48,089 bases of DNA, from assembly GCA_902622515.1 (NCBI GenBank), contig CACNQE010000012.1, positions 1 to 48,089 on the forward strand. Direction: 5' to 3'. The position numbers and the translations under genes are program-made. This stretch comes from an uncultured SAR116 cluster alpha proteobacterium (GTDB lineage Bacteria > Pseudomonadota > Alphaproteobacteria > Puniceispirillales > Puniceispirillaceae). Below, piece by piece: positions 20,601 to 28,460 of this stretch (position 1 is its first letter; each line of letters starts with the position of its first letter). The notes beneath the pieces were generated by a model. It was not told where the DNA came from and did not search any database. It was given only the letters and a program-made list of their open reading frames with translations.

Positions 20601-21070
20601 AATTGACATCAGTTCAAGAACGTGTTTCTCAAAAAGGTAACAGGTTCGCATTTCTTCAGTTTACAGATAAAACCGGAGGATTTGAAGTCACATGTTTTTC
20701 AGACTTGTTGATTAGCAATAGAGATATCCTTCAATCAGGCAATATTTTGATTATTTATGTAGAAGCGAAAATTGAAAATGGTTTGGTGCGATTGCTTGCA
20801 CAGAGAATAATACCACTAGAAGAAAAAATAGCATCGGCTCACAATGGGATAGGTATTTGGCTAGAAAACGCTGAATGCTTAGAAGATATAAAATTGATTC
20901 TAAGTGAAGATGGAGAAGGGAAGGCACCAGTCGAGATAAATATTAAAGATACTGCTGGTCAGATAAAGATTATACTACCCAATTGCTTTCAACTATCTGG
21001 AAAGTGTAGAAGAAAATTAAAATCAGTTCCTGGCATAATAAAAATTGAAGATATTTTGGAAAATGCTTAG
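17633..21070 (+). CDS. dnaE: DNA polymerase III alpha subunit
   Basis: DnaE is the replicative polymerase subunit. The 1145-residue protein begins with a PHP domain (FVHLRVHTVYSL). The polymerase core carries GPGRGSGAGSLVAW near 360 and the catalytic aspartates in MPDFDIDF (Asp398, Asp400) and VKFDFLGL (Asp552). A helix-hairpin-helix and OB region follows near 880-1060. The fuller length and long PHP domain fit replicative DnaE1 rather than the error-prone ImuC/DnaE2. Its ATG overlaps the lolD stop, so translation is coupled. The 173 bases after its stop form the rpsB leader. Confidence 0.96.
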   Translation: MKNKFVHLRVHTVYSLSESTLRISDLAKLAQDDYQPAMAITDSQNLFGAYEFSKIMSESGIQPIIGSSVFIKDEYGEGEVVLLAQNESGYKNLSKLLSDAWIKSDGSDKPRIDVIELIHSSEGLILLTGGVQDGFIPCLAVISPKLAQARLRLLSNQMKGRIYVELQRHKLKLESDIEEKLIEFANILDLPLIATNDCHFDKLEMHVPQKILTCIATNQRLASMSSYNQTEHHRFKTAKEMFDLFHDVPEAVLNSLTVAQRCSFMIQDRQPILPEFYNLEGRSPEQVLCSDAENGLKKRLGGLKIAGNLELIEDKYFERLRYELSIIIKMGFTGYFLIVSDFINWAKDNNIAVGPGRGSGAGSLVAWALRITNLDPIKWGLLFERFLNPERISMPDFDIDFCQDRRDEVIQYVQERYGKDRVAQIITFGKLQARAAIRDVGRVLDMPYSQVDKLAKMIPNNPAAPTTIAQALENQDELAKLCEEDESAKFLLQTAMKLEGLYRHASTHAAGLVIGDRSLQELVPIYRDPRSEIPVTQFNMKYVEKVGLVKFDFLGLKTLTVIEKAIELIEQSGSSINLENLPLDDKTTYEMLAEGDTVGVFQLESSGMRDVLRGLKPDRFEDIIAVVALYRPGPMDNIPAYINRKHGRESVIYMHEKLESILSETYGIMIYQEQVQQAARDLAGYTLGSADILRRAMGKKIQSEMDSQRAKFVEGALKNNIDNELASQIFDQISAFAGYGFNKSHAAAYALIAYQTAYLKANYPVQFMAALMALDSGNVDKLSIFKQDCMRKKIKIMPPDINFSQATFSVEKSVTGCLAVRYGLGAIKNVGEEAMRALCKARDSLGKFNSIEEFAHHLPQEVSNKRQLESLIQAGVFDNLHLNRNQLLSSIDTILGTSNLVRKENNSQQVSLFANSSIEPEYAAIRFIECPEWSQPEKIAREFEVLGLYLSAHPLDQYEYQLKKMNIKPSNSLYDLDGHGTGQRITMVGQLTSVQERVSQKGNRFAFLQFTDKTGGFEVTCFSDLLISNRDILQSGNILIIYVEAKIENGLVRLLAQRIIPLEEKIASAHNGIGIWLENAECLEDIKLILSEDGEGKAPVEINIKDTAGQIKIILPNCFQLSGKCRRKLKSVPGIIKIEDILENA

Positions 21071-21243
21071 GGCAATTAATTAATTTTCGTTGCATTTTTT
21101 TTACATTGAGGGTAGGAAGAAATCAGTTTTTAGTACACACATGAAGATCGCCTTTTGGCAAATTCCAACTCTAAAGGCTTTCCGGTGAGGGTATTTCTCT
21201 TTCACACTTCATGGAGGTTTAACCGGAGAACAGGAGGTTTGTT
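21071..21243 (+). promoter_or_regulatory. Structured rpsB leader region (candidate S2 autoregulatory element)
   Basis: This 173-base gap before rpsB contains two directly adjacent stems. The first pairs GCCTTT (21150-21155) with AAAGGC (21173-21178). The second pairs 21179-21186 with 21222-21229 through TCCGGT/ACCGGA plus two outer pairs. The octamer GGAGGTTT occurs twice: at 21213-21220, inside the second stem's loop, and at 21233-21240, the real ribosome-binding site six bases before the ATG. The first copy sits in ATGGAGGTTTAA, a possible three-codon ORF (21211-21222). A TTGCAT at 21090 may be a -35, but no convincing -10 was found. Feedback control of S2 through its leader is known in other bacteria; its application here is inference. 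Confidence 0.5.
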
Positions 21244-22212
21244 ATGGCTCTCCCCACATTTACGATGAGACAGCTACTTGAAGCGGGTGTGCATTTTGGA
21301 CATCATACGCGGAGATGGGATCCCAGAATGGGACCATTTATATATGGTGAACGCAATAATGTTCATATTTTAGATTTGCAACAAACTGTTCCATTATTAC
21401 ATCAAGCGATTAAAGCCCTTCGTGATACTACTTCAAAAGGTGGTAGAGTTTTGTTCGTTGGAACTAAAAGAGTAGCCTCCGAAAAAATAGCAGAAACTGC
21501 AAGAGAATGCGGTCAGTATTTTGTAAATCACAGATGGCTTGGAGGTATGTTAACAAACTGGTCAACTGTAACCCAGTCAATAAGACGTTTACGAGATTTA
21601 GAGAAACAGTTAGAAAGTGAAGAAATACAACAACTTACGAAAAAAGAGGTGCTTCAATTAACTCGAGAACGCGATAAGCTCGAATTAACATTAGGCGGCA
21701 TTAAAGATATGGGTGGACTGCCTGATATGTTGTTCATCCTTGATACCAATAAAGAGGATATAGCAGTTGCTGAAGCCAATAAACTTGGAATACCAGTTGT
21801 TGCTGTCGTTGACAGCAATGCCAGCCCATTAGGTATAGATTTTCCTATTCCTGGAAATGACGATGCAATGCGCGCTATATCGCTATATTGTGAATTGGCC
21901 AGAGACGCAATTTTGGATGGGTTACAGCAAGAATTGGCGGCAAGTGGGCATGATATAGGAGGAGAAGCAGAGGCACCAGCTGAGGTATTTGAAGGAGATA
22001 TATCCGCAAACATTTCAAAAGACACTCAGAAAAAAGATTTAAACAAATCGCAAGAAAAGAAGACCAAAAAGAAACCAATGGATATTGATGAAGAAAAAGA
22101 GGAAAACAGTCTGTCAGAAGAGATTACAGAGATAGAAAGTGTTGTGAAAGAAGAAAATTCTGATAATTCACTAACTTCTCAAGTGTCGGATAATGAAAGT
22201 AACGCTTCTTAA
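21244..22212 (+). CDS. rpsB: 30S ribosomal protein S2 with long C-terminal tail
   Basis: S2 joins the small subunit late and helps recruit S1. The first 235 or so residues are a normal S2, with [23 protein letters not shown] at the start, [10 protein letters not shown] near 98-107, and [26 protein letters not shown] near 190-215. The protein then continues for about 80 residues (240-322) of low-complexity sequence rich in Lys, Glu, Asp, Ser and Asn, ending in SNAS. Ordinary S2 proteins are near 240-260 residues. Alphaproteobacterial S2 tails are often extended, but this one is long. The start has an excellent AGGAGG site. It is followed by tsf, the usual pairing. Confidence 0.96.
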   Translation: MALPTFTMRQLLEAGVHFGHHTRRWDPRMGPFIYGERNNVHILDLQQTVPLLHQAIKALRDTTSKGGRVLFVGTKRVASEKIAETARECGQYFVNHRWLGGMLTNWSTVTQSIRRLRDLEKQLESEEIQQLTKKEVLQLTRERDKLELTLGGIKDMGGLPDMLFILDTNKEDIAVAEANKLGIPVVAVVDSNASPLGIDFPIPGNDDAMRAISLYCELARDAILDGLQQELAASGHDIGGEAEAPAEVFEGDISANISKDTQKKDLNKSQEKKTKKKPMDIDEEKEENSLSEEITEIESVVKEENSDNSLTSQVSDNESNAS

Positions 22213-22219
22213 AATTTTG

Positions 22220-22252
22220 TTAGCTTATAAGTTTAAAAGCTAAAGGGTTTTT
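22220..22252 (+). terminator. AT-rich hairpin and U-tract between rpsB and tsf (possible attenuator)
   Basis: TTAGCTT (22220-22226) and AAGCTAA (22237-22243) form a perfect 7-base stem with a 10-base loop, followed at 22248-22252 by five T residues. The stem is weak and the T run begins four bases after it, so partial termination or a processing site is more likely than full termination. A competing pairing of AAGC (22237-22240) with GCTT (22254-22257) would disrupt it. Placement between S2 and EF-Ts fits a device that tunes their ratio, but this is inference. Confidence 0.35.
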
Positions 22253-22308
22253 GGCTTAACCGTGCCTAGATGATTTTAACAGAAAAAGAAAAAAAGGATA
22301 TTAAAAAA

Positions 22309-23229
22309 ATGGCTGTTACTGCTGCATTAGTAAAGCAACTACGTGAGACGTCGGGAGCTGGTATGATGGATTGTAAAAAAGCACTTGAAGAAACGAATGC
22401 GGATATTGACGCAGCGGTTGATTGGCTTAGAACCAAAGGTTTAGCGACTGCAGAAAAAAAATCTGGGCGCATAGCATCTGAAGGACTTGTTGCAATTCAC
22501 GTTCAAAGTAATTCAGCAGCAATGATTGAATTAAACGCTGAAACGGATTTTGTATCTCGAAATGATGATTTTAAATTTTTGGCTTCAAGTCTAGCTATGC
22601 TTGCAAATGATGCTGAAAATATAGATGAACTCATCACACTTCCGTTTCCAAATACCCAAAGGACAGTCAAGGAAGAAATTACACATAACATTGCTACTAT
22701 TGGCGAGAATATGATGCTTAGACGCATGAAAAATATTAAAGTTAATAATGGTGTAATTGTGTCTTATGTGCATAACGCAACTGCAGACGGGATGGGACGT
22801 ATTGGAGTTCTTGTGGCTTTAGAGTCAGACTTGAAAATAGACATATTACATGATCTCGGTAAAAAAATAGCCATGCACGTAGCAGCCGCAAAACCGGTTT
22901 CTCTCTCTGTTAAAGATCTGAACCCTTCGATAGTACAAAGAGAGCGCGAAGTGCTTATAGAGCAAGCTAAGCAATCAGGAAAACCACAAGAAATTGCAGA
23001 GAAAATGGTTGAGGGTAGGATTCGAAAATTCTACCAAGAAGTTGTGCTGTTGGAGCAAACTTTTGTTATTGATGGTGAGAGTAAAGTAGCAGATGTTTTA
23101 AAGAGAACGGCGCATGACGCCGGAGGTGAGATTGTTTTGAAAGAATTTTGTCTGTTTGTTTTAGGTGATGGTATAGAAAAAGAAGAAACTGATTTTGCAG
23201 CAGAGGTAGCCGCTCAATTGAATAAGTAA
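22309..23229 (+). CDS. tsf: Translation elongation factor Ts
   Basis: EF-Ts recycles EF-Tu by exchanging GDP for GTP. The 306-residue protein begins MAVTAALVKQLRETSGAGMMDCKKAL, the standard N-terminal UBA-like region, and has TDFVSRNDDF near 80, the conserved EF-Tu contact motif. I chose the ATG at 22309, which stands 10 bases after an AAGGA site and gives the family's usual N-terminus. An in-frame ATG at 22270 would add 13 lysine-rich residues not seen in the family. pyrH follows after 33 bases, in the conserved rpsB-tsf-pyrH-frr order. Confidence 0.96.
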   Translation: MAVTAALVKQLRETSGAGMMDCKKALEETNADIDAAVDWLRTKGLATAEKKSGRIASEGLVAIHVQSNSAAMIELNAETDFVSRNDDFKFLASSLAMLANDAENIDELITLPFPNTQRTVKEEITHNIATIGENMMLRRMKNIKVNNGVIVSYVHNATADGMGRIGVLVALESDLKIDILHDLGKKIAMHVAAAKPVSLSVKDLNPSIVQREREVLIEQAKQSGKPQEIAEKMVEGRIRKFYQEVVLLEQTFVIDGESKVADVLKRTAHDAGGEIVLKEFCLFVLGDGIEKEETDFAAEVAAQLNK

Positions 23230-23262
23230 ATTCATCAGTTAACATATGGTTTAATAAAGTCT

Positions 23263-23976
23263 ATGGCGGAATTTAAATATAAACGTGTATTATTAAAAAT
23301 ATCAGGGGAATCTCTGATGGGCAATCAAGAATACGGCATAGATACAGCAATGGTGAGTCGAGTAGCCAGTGAAATTGCTGATGTTGTGTCCCAGAATATA
23401 CAGGTTTGTCTTGTGATAGGTGGCGGCAATATTTTTAGAGGCATGTCTGCAGCTGCAGTCGGGATGGAACGGGCGACAGGCGATTACATGGGTATGTTAG
23501 CAACAGTAATGAATGCTCTCGCTATGCAAAATGCCTTGGAACAGCTAAAAATTGATACTCGCGTTCAATCAGCGTTACCAATAGATGCTGTTTGTGAGCC
23601 TTATATAAGGCGACGAGCCATGCGACATATGGAGAGGGGTAGGGTTGTTATATTTGCTGCTGGAACGGGGAATCCATTTTTTACGACTGATACAGCAGCT
23701 GCCTTGCGTGCCTCAGAAATGAATTGTAATGTTTTGATGAAAGGAACACGTGTCGATGGGGTTTATTCTGCAGACCCAGAAAAAGAAGCTGATGCGGTTC
23801 GATTTAAAAGCTTAAGTTATCTTGATGTTCTTTCTCAGGACTTAAAAGTGATGGATGCGACCGCAATTTCGTTAGCGCGTGAAAACAATATCCCGATTTT
23901 GGTGTTTTCCGTAACACAGACTGGAGGGTTTGATAGGGCTTTGAGACATAAAGGTGAATTCACGCTTATCAAATAA
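23263..23976 (+). CDS. pyrH: Uridylate kinase
   Basis: PyrH phosphorylates UMP to UDP for RNA, DNA and nucleotide-sugar synthesis. The 237-residue protein belongs to the amino-acid-kinase fold family: [15 protein letters not shown] at the N-terminus, [10 protein letters not shown] near 52-61, [17 protein letters not shown] near 133-150, and [13 protein letters not shown] near 160-172. Length and motifs are normal for bacterial hexameric UMP kinases. The ribosome-binding site is weak. The gene lies between tsf and frr as in most proteobacteria, linking nucleotide supply to translation factors. Confidence 0.97.
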   Translation: MAEFKYKRVLLKISGESLMGNQEYGIDTAMVSRVASEIADVVSQNIQVCLVIGGGNIFRGMSAAAVGMERATGDYMGMLATVMNALAMQNALEQLKIDTRVQSALPIDAVCEPYIRRRAMRHMERGRVVIFAAGTGNPFFTTDTAAALRASEMNCNVLMKGTRVDGVYSADPEKEADAVRFKSLSYLDVLSQDLKVMDATAISLARENNIPILVFSVTQTGGFDRALRHKGEFTLIK

Positions 23977-24000
23977 AAGTTTAGAGAAAAGGGGAAAAAA

Positions 24001-24558
24001 ATGTCATCATTAGACATGGAAGATGTTAAACGCCGTATGGAGGGAGCGGTATCCAATCTCAGCGCTGAGTTTTCTGGGTTAAGGGCAGGAAGAGCTTCAG
24101 TTGCAATGCTAGATTCAGTTAGCGTTGATGCCTATGGTTCCAAAATGCCGTTAAATCAATTAAGTAATATTTCAGTACCCGAAGCTAGGTTACTCTCTGT
24201 TTCTGTATGGGACGCATCAGTGGTAGGTTCCGTTGAAAAAGCCATTAGAGAATCAGATCTGGGGCTCAATCCGCAAGTTGAAGGCGCAATTATTCGTGTT
24301 CCGGTCCCTGAATTATCAGAGGATAGACGTAAAGATATGGTTAAAGTCGCAGGTAAATATTCAGAGTCTGCTCGTATCTCTGTGCGTAATGTAAGGCGTG
24401 ATGCAATTGAAACCATCCGTAAAGATGAAAAAGCAGGTCTTATTTCTGAAGATGAACGACATACTTATGAGGCTGATATTCAAAAAGTAACAGATGAATT
24501 CGTAGCTAATATCGATACTATGTTAGAAAAAAAAGAGATTGATATTACAAACATTTAA
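24001..24558 (+). CDS. frr: Ribosome recycling factor
   Basis: RRF splits post-termination ribosomes together with EF-G. The 185-residue length is exactly typical. The protein shows LRAGRASVAMLDSVSVDAYGSKMPLNQLSNISVPEARLL (about 28-66) and the later VRNVRRDAIETIRK, the long helical hairpin of domain I. An AGGGG site precedes the ATG. The gene lies 24 bases after pyrH and 28 bases before uppS, within the long plus-strand operon. Confidence 0.97.
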   Translation: MSSLDMEDVKRRMEGAVSNLSAEFSGLRAGRASVAMLDSVSVDAYGSKMPLNQLSNISVPEARLLSVSVWDASVVGSVEKAIRESDLGLNPQVEGAIIRVPVPELSEDRRKDMVKVAGKYSESARISVRNVRRDAIETIRKDEKAGLISEDERHTYEADIQKVTDEFVANIDTMLEKKEIDITNI

Positions 24559-24586
24559 GGACTGCGCTTAAAGGTTTTTGAAAATT

Positions 24587-25345
24587 ATGAAGCATTTAGC
24601 GATAATCATGGATGGAAATAGACGATGGGCTCATGAGAATGCGCTTTCGGCAATTTCAGGCCATGACAAAGGTGCACACACTTTGACAAAAATTGGTCGG
24701 GAGGTCGCACGTCTCAAAATCCCCTTTCTTACAGTATTTGCTTTCTCGGCAGAAAATTGGAGTCGGTCTAAGTCAGAAATAAAGGCTCTTTTTAGTTTGA
24801 TGAAAAAATATCTGCAGCAGGAAACTGCAAATTTGATGTTGGAAGACATTAAGTTAAAAATAATTGGTGATGTAGCACCTTTTCCAGAAGATTTGCAAAT
24901 TTTATTCAAAAATGCTGAAAATTTGACAGAAAATAATAAATCTATGACCTTAACGATTGCTGTAAATTATGGGGGGCTACAGGATATCGTTAATGCCGCC
25001 TCAAGGTATAATTTACTTAATGTTGATTTAACATCTAACGATATTATTCAGGACTTTAAATCTAAACTTATGACCTCATTTTTGCCTCCTGTGGATATGT
25101 TGATACGGACTGGAAAAGAAAAAAGGATTTCAAATTTTTTAATTTGGGATTGCGCGTATGCTGAACTCTATTTTTCAGATAGTTACTGGCCTGATTTCAG
25201 CCTAGATGAACTGCATGATGCTATAAAAGACTGGAATTCCAGGTTACGGCGATTTGGTGGAAGTGTTAACCTAAAAACATTGGAGATTGGTGAAGCATCT
25301 ACTGGTATGACCCAAGAAAGAAAAAAAACAGCTAATGAAAGATAA
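24587..25345 (+). CDS. uppS: Undecaprenyl diphosphate synthase (isoprenyl transferase)
   Basis: UppS elongates farnesyl diphosphate with isopentenyl units in the cis configuration, making the C55 carrier lipid for peptidoglycan and O-antigen. The 252-residue protein has the active-site loop IIMDGNRRWA (Asp9), FAFSAENWSRSKSEI near 61-75, and the late DMLIRTGKEKRISNFLIWDCAYAELYF with conserved arginines. I chose ATG at 24587 over a TTG at 24578, because the AAGG site at 24571 is too close to the TTG. The end overlaps cdsA by 11 bases. The frr-uppS-cdsA-dxr-rseP-bamA order is widely conserved. Confidence 0.95.
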   Translation: MKHLAIIMDGNRRWAHENALSAISGHDKGAHTLTKIGREVARLKIPFLTVFAFSAENWSRSKSEIKALFSLMKKYLQQETANLMLEDIKLKIIGDVAPFPEDLQILFKNAENLTENNKSMTLTIAVNYGGLQDIVNAASRYNLLNVDLTSNDIIQDFKSKLMTSFLPPVDMLIRTGKEKRISNFLIWDCAYAELYFSDSYWPDFSLDELHDAIKDWNSRLRRFGGSVNLKTLEIGEASTGMTQERKKTANER

Positions 25346-26105
25346 ACTTTCGGATATTAGTCGGAGAATGACTGGCACGATATTGCTGTTACCCCTGTTG
25401 GTTCTGTTCTTTTTCGGTGAGCCTTATTCTAAAATCACTGTTTTGATTTGTGCAGCATTTATGGTAATGGAATATTCCTTTCTAGTTACAAAAAATATTA
25501 ATCTAAGAATTATTCTTATTGGAATAATAGGCTGTTTTGGGTCAACTAGTTTGTTTCTACTCGGACCTATCTATCACCTAGTTTTTTTGTTATTATTATT
25601 AGTGTTACTATTTAAATTTTTTTCCTATGGAACCATCATTATGGGAATTTTTCTGGCTATGCTTTTGTATAGTATTGGAAATTTGTCACACAATGAATCA
25701 TTTCAGGAAATTATGACGTTTATAGTTTTTACAGTTATATCCGTGGACATAGGGGCTTATATTATTGGTCGCTGTGTGGGTGGACCTAAATTGATACCCC
25801 TTATAAGTCCAGCTAAAACGATATCAGGTGCAATTGGTGGACTCGTTGGTGGAACATCGGCAGGAATAGGCATTTTTTTTGTATTAAATTTTCAAATCAC
25901 ATTTTGGCTTTTTTTGTTAACTCTATTTGTTGCAGTATTAGCCCAGTTAGGAGATATAACGGCGTCTTTTTTTAAAAGGTCAATTGACACAAAAGATAGC
26001 GCAAAAACAATACCGGGACATGGGGGGTTTCTAGATAGATTTGATGGATATTTATATGTTATCCCCATCTTTGCACTTTTACCAATTAATGGATTATTTG
26101 TTTAA
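25335..26105 (+). CDS. cdsA: Phosphatidate cytidylyltransferase
   Basis: CdsA makes CDP-diacylglycerol from phosphatidic acid and CTP, the branch point of bacterial phospholipid synthesis. The 256-residue protein is very hydrophobic, with about seven or eight membrane segments. The C-terminal family signature is intact: SFFKRSIDTKDSAKTIPGHGGFLDRFD (near 210-237), including the KD and HGG-DR-D metal and substrate ligands. Its start lies inside the end of uppS, and its stop TAATG overlaps the ATG of dxr, so three consecutive genes are translationally coupled. Confidence 0.95.
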   Translation: MKDKLSDISRRMTGTILLLPLLVLFFFGEPYSKITVLICAAFMVMEYSFLVTKNINLRIILIGIIGCFGSTSLFLLGPIYHLVFLLLLLVLLFKFFSYGTIIMGIFLAMLLYSIGNLSHNESFQEIMTFIVFTVISVDIGAYIIGRCVGGPKLIPLISPAKTISGAIGGLVGGTSAGIGIFFVLNFQITFWLFLLTLFVAVLAQLGDITASFFKRSIDTKDSAKTIPGHGGFLDRFDGYLYVIPIFALLPINGLFV

Positions 26106-27253
26106 TGAAAAAATTTGTTACAGTGCTTGGTGCAACGGGAACTGTTGGCTCTAAAACTCTTGAAATTATAAGAGAAAATAGAGAAAAATTCGAGATTGTA
26201 GGCATCTCTGCACACTCAAATGTTTCATTGTTAGTAAAATTTACCATCGAATTTCTACCTAAATACATAGTGCTTTCCAATTTACTTTTAGTACCTGAGT
26301 TAGAAAAGCAAGTAAGTCATCTTAATGTTGAAATACTTGAAGGAGAAGAGGGTTTATCCTGTTTAGCTTCAAAAAAAACTGATATATTGGTAGCTGCGAT
26401 TACTGGTTTCGCAGGTTTTAAACCTATATTTCAAGCGATTAACTCTGGGATAGATGTTGCTCTTGCTAATAAAGAGGCACTTGTCGCTGGAGGGCATTTA
26501 ATTATGCCTTTAGCCAAGGAAAAAGGTGTGAGAATATTTCCTATAGATTCTGAACATAACGCAATATTTCAATGTATGATGGGACAAAATTGGAGTGAGG
26601 TAGATAAAGTCACACTTACTGCATCTGGGGGGCCATTTGTATCAATGAGTAGAAATGAGACTTTTTATGTATCACCGAATAAAGCTCTCAAGCACCCAAC
26701 TTGGAGTATGGGAAAAAAAATATCCATAGATAGTGCAACTATGATGAATAAGGGACTTGAAACAATTGAGGCTGCATGGCTTTTTAATATTGGAAAAGAA
26801 AAAATATCAGCAATTATTCATCCCCAGGCTATTGTGCATGGCATCGTTAAATTTAGAGACCAATCAGTTATTACACACATGGCACCAACTGATATGAAGG
26901 TTCCGATTTCTCAGGTATTAGCTTGGCCAAAGAGACTGAGTATTAAATTGAAGGAAATTGATTTTACCAAAATTGAAAACTTGGAATTTAAAGAAATAGA
27001 TATTGTTCAATTTCCATGTTTTGGCCTTGCCTATCAATTAATAGATGAACATCCTTGTTATTCCATTGCTCTTAACGCAGCAAATGAGATAGCTGTTAAT
27101 TTTTATTTAAATTATAAACTGGATTTCGGTAATATCTATACTTTGGTAGCAAAAACAATAGAACGAATTGAAATTAGTGAACTCAATGATTATCAATCTA
27201 TAATTGACTATGACAAATACGCACGCAATATAGCCGAGTCAGTTAAATTATAA
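26105..27253 (+). CDS. dxr: 1-deoxy-D-xylulose 5-phosphate reductoisomerase
   Basis: Dxr converts DXP to 2-C-methyl-D-erythritol 4-phosphate using NADPH, the first committed step of the MEP isoprenoid pathway and the target of fosmidomycin. The 382-residue protein has the nucleotide loop LGATGTVGSKTLE (8-20), DSEHNAIFQ near 154, SGGPF, and HPTWSMGKKISIDSATMMNKGLE near 200-222, the metal and substrate region. All expected blocks are present at normal length. It shares DXP with PdxJ (3271) and feeds UppS (24587). Its start overlaps the cdsA stop. Confidence 0.97.
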   Translation: MKKFVTVLGATGTVGSKTLEIIRENREKFEIVGISAHSNVSLLVKFTIEFLPKYIVLSNLLLVPELEKQVSHLNVEILEGEEGLSCLASKKTDILVAAITGFAGFKPIFQAINSGIDVALANKEALVAGGHLIMPLAKEKGVRIFPIDSEHNAIFQCMMGQNWSEVDKVTLTASGGPFVSMSRNETFYVSPNKALKHPTWSMGKKISIDSATMMNKGLETIEAAWLFNIGKEKISAIIHPQAIVHGIVKFRDQSVITHMAPTDMKVPISQVLAWPKRLSIKLKEIDFTKIENLEFKEIDIVQFPCFGLAYQLIDEHPCYSIALNAANEIAVNFYLNYKLDFGNIYTLVAKTIERIEISELNDYQSIIDYDKYARNIAESVKL

Positions 27254-27298
27254 CTATTGGAATAACCATTTAATTAGTTGCAGAGATTTTAAGTTTTT

Positions 27299-28381
27299 AT
27301 GTTATCATTTGGATTTTTTGAAATATTATTATCATTTATCTTGGTTTTGACACCTATCGTTTTTATCCACGAGCTAGGACATTTTTGGGTAGCTAGAAAA
27401 ACGGGCGTCGTCGTAGATGTATTCTCTGTTGGATTTGGTAGAGAGATATTTGGTTGGACTGATTCTCACGGAACTAGATGGCGTTTTGCATGGATTCCTC
27501 TTGGAGGTTATGTAAAAATGAGAGGTGATGAAAATGTAGCAGGTGGTAGCTCTTCAAATTCTAAAATATTAGAGGGTAGTTTTGCTAATGCACCACTTTT
27601 ATCAAGAATTGCAATTGTTTCAGCGGGACCTATAGCAAATTTTATACTAGCATTTATTTTGTTTGTGGCACTCTACATTGGCGCAGGTAAATTATTTATT
27701 CCACCAATAATTGGCGAGGTTTTGCCTAATAGTGTAGCAGAGAGTTCAGGATTAAAATCAAATGATGTGGTCCTAAAAATTAATCAGAAGAAAGTCTCTG
27801 ATTTTAATGATTTTAGGGTTTTTGTATTTGAGTCACCTGGCAAACCCATAAAATTAGAAATTGATAGATTTGGGACTATATTAGAGATTACAGCAACTCC
27901 CAAATCAATTTACTTGGAAGAATTAGATATATATGCAGGTCAATTGGGAATACGTTCTCCTGAGGGTGAATTCAGGAAACTAGGTATTTTTGAGGCAATG
28001 AGCGAATCAAGGCGGGAATGTTGGTCAATAACAGTTGGAATGATACGCGGTATCTCCAGAATTATATCAGGTGATGCTCAGATGGGTGAGATTGGTGGGC
28101 CTATTCGAATAGCTCAATTCTCTCGAGATGCAGCATTACAAGGATTGACTAGTTTAGTATTTTTTGTCGCTCTAATTTCGATTAATCTTGGATTAGTCAA
28201 TTTAATGCCAATACCGGCCCTCGATGGGGGGCATCTAGTTTTTTTTATAATTGAGGGAATAATAGGAAAACCTTTGCCTGATTCTTGGCAAAATTTTTTA
28301 TTGCGGGGAGGAATAGCCTTTCTGCTATCTTTAATGCTGTTTGTCACGATTTATGATATATTGAGGGGCATAAGCAACTAA
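27299..28381 (+). CDS. rseP: Site-2 intramembrane zinc metalloprotease RseP
   Basis: RseP cuts membrane proteins within the bilayer, such as anti-sigma factors and signal-peptide remnants. The 360-residue protein has the zinc motif HELGH (24-28) in the first membrane helix and NLMPIPALDGGHL near 300-312 in a later helix, supplying the third zinc ligand. Between them is one PDZ domain (about 125-190, with the loop around NSVAESSGLKSNDVVLKI). E. coli RseP has two PDZ domains and about 450 residues; one is common in alphaproteobacteria. The gene lies between dxr and bamA, as usual. Confidence 0.95.
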   Translation: MLSFGFFEILLSFILVLTPIVFIHELGHFWVARKTGVVVDVFSVGFGREIFGWTDSHGTRWRFAWIPLGGYVKMRGDENVAGGSSSNSKILEGSFANAPLLSRIAIVSAGPIANFILAFILFVALYIGAGKLFIPPIIGEVLPNSVAESSGLKSNDVVLKINQKKVSDFNDFRVFVFESPGKPIKLEIDRFGTILEITATPKSIYLEELDIYAGQLGIRSPEGEFRKLGIFEAMSESRRECWSITVGMIRGISRIISGDAQMGEIGGPIRIAQFSRDAALQGLTSLVFFVALISINLGLVNLMPIPALDGGHLVFFIIEGIIGKPLPDSWQNFLLRGGIAFLLSLMLFVTIYDILRGISN

Positions 28382-28389
28382 AATAATTG

Positions 28390-28408
28390 TCTAGGTGTCA
28401 AACCTAGA
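28390..28408 (+). repeat. Perfect 7-base hairpin between rseP and bamA
   Basis: TCTAGGT (28390-28396) and ACCTAGA (28402-28408) pair perfectly around a GTCAA loop, nine bases after the rseP stop. No T run follows, so it does not look like an intrinsic terminator. It might protect the rseP 3' end or shape the bamA leader. An AGGGA ribosome-binding site for bamA lies downstream, near 28447-28451. Confidence 0.4.
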
Positions 28409-28460
28409 ATCTTAGTTGTAAAAGAAGAACATTTTAACTATTGAAAAAGGGATATTTATT

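Noticed and set aside
22270-22308. Upstream in-frame extension of tsf
   Set aside because: The 13 extra codons are lysine-rich and not found in EF-Ts. The internal ATG has a proper AAGGA site and the conserved N-terminus.
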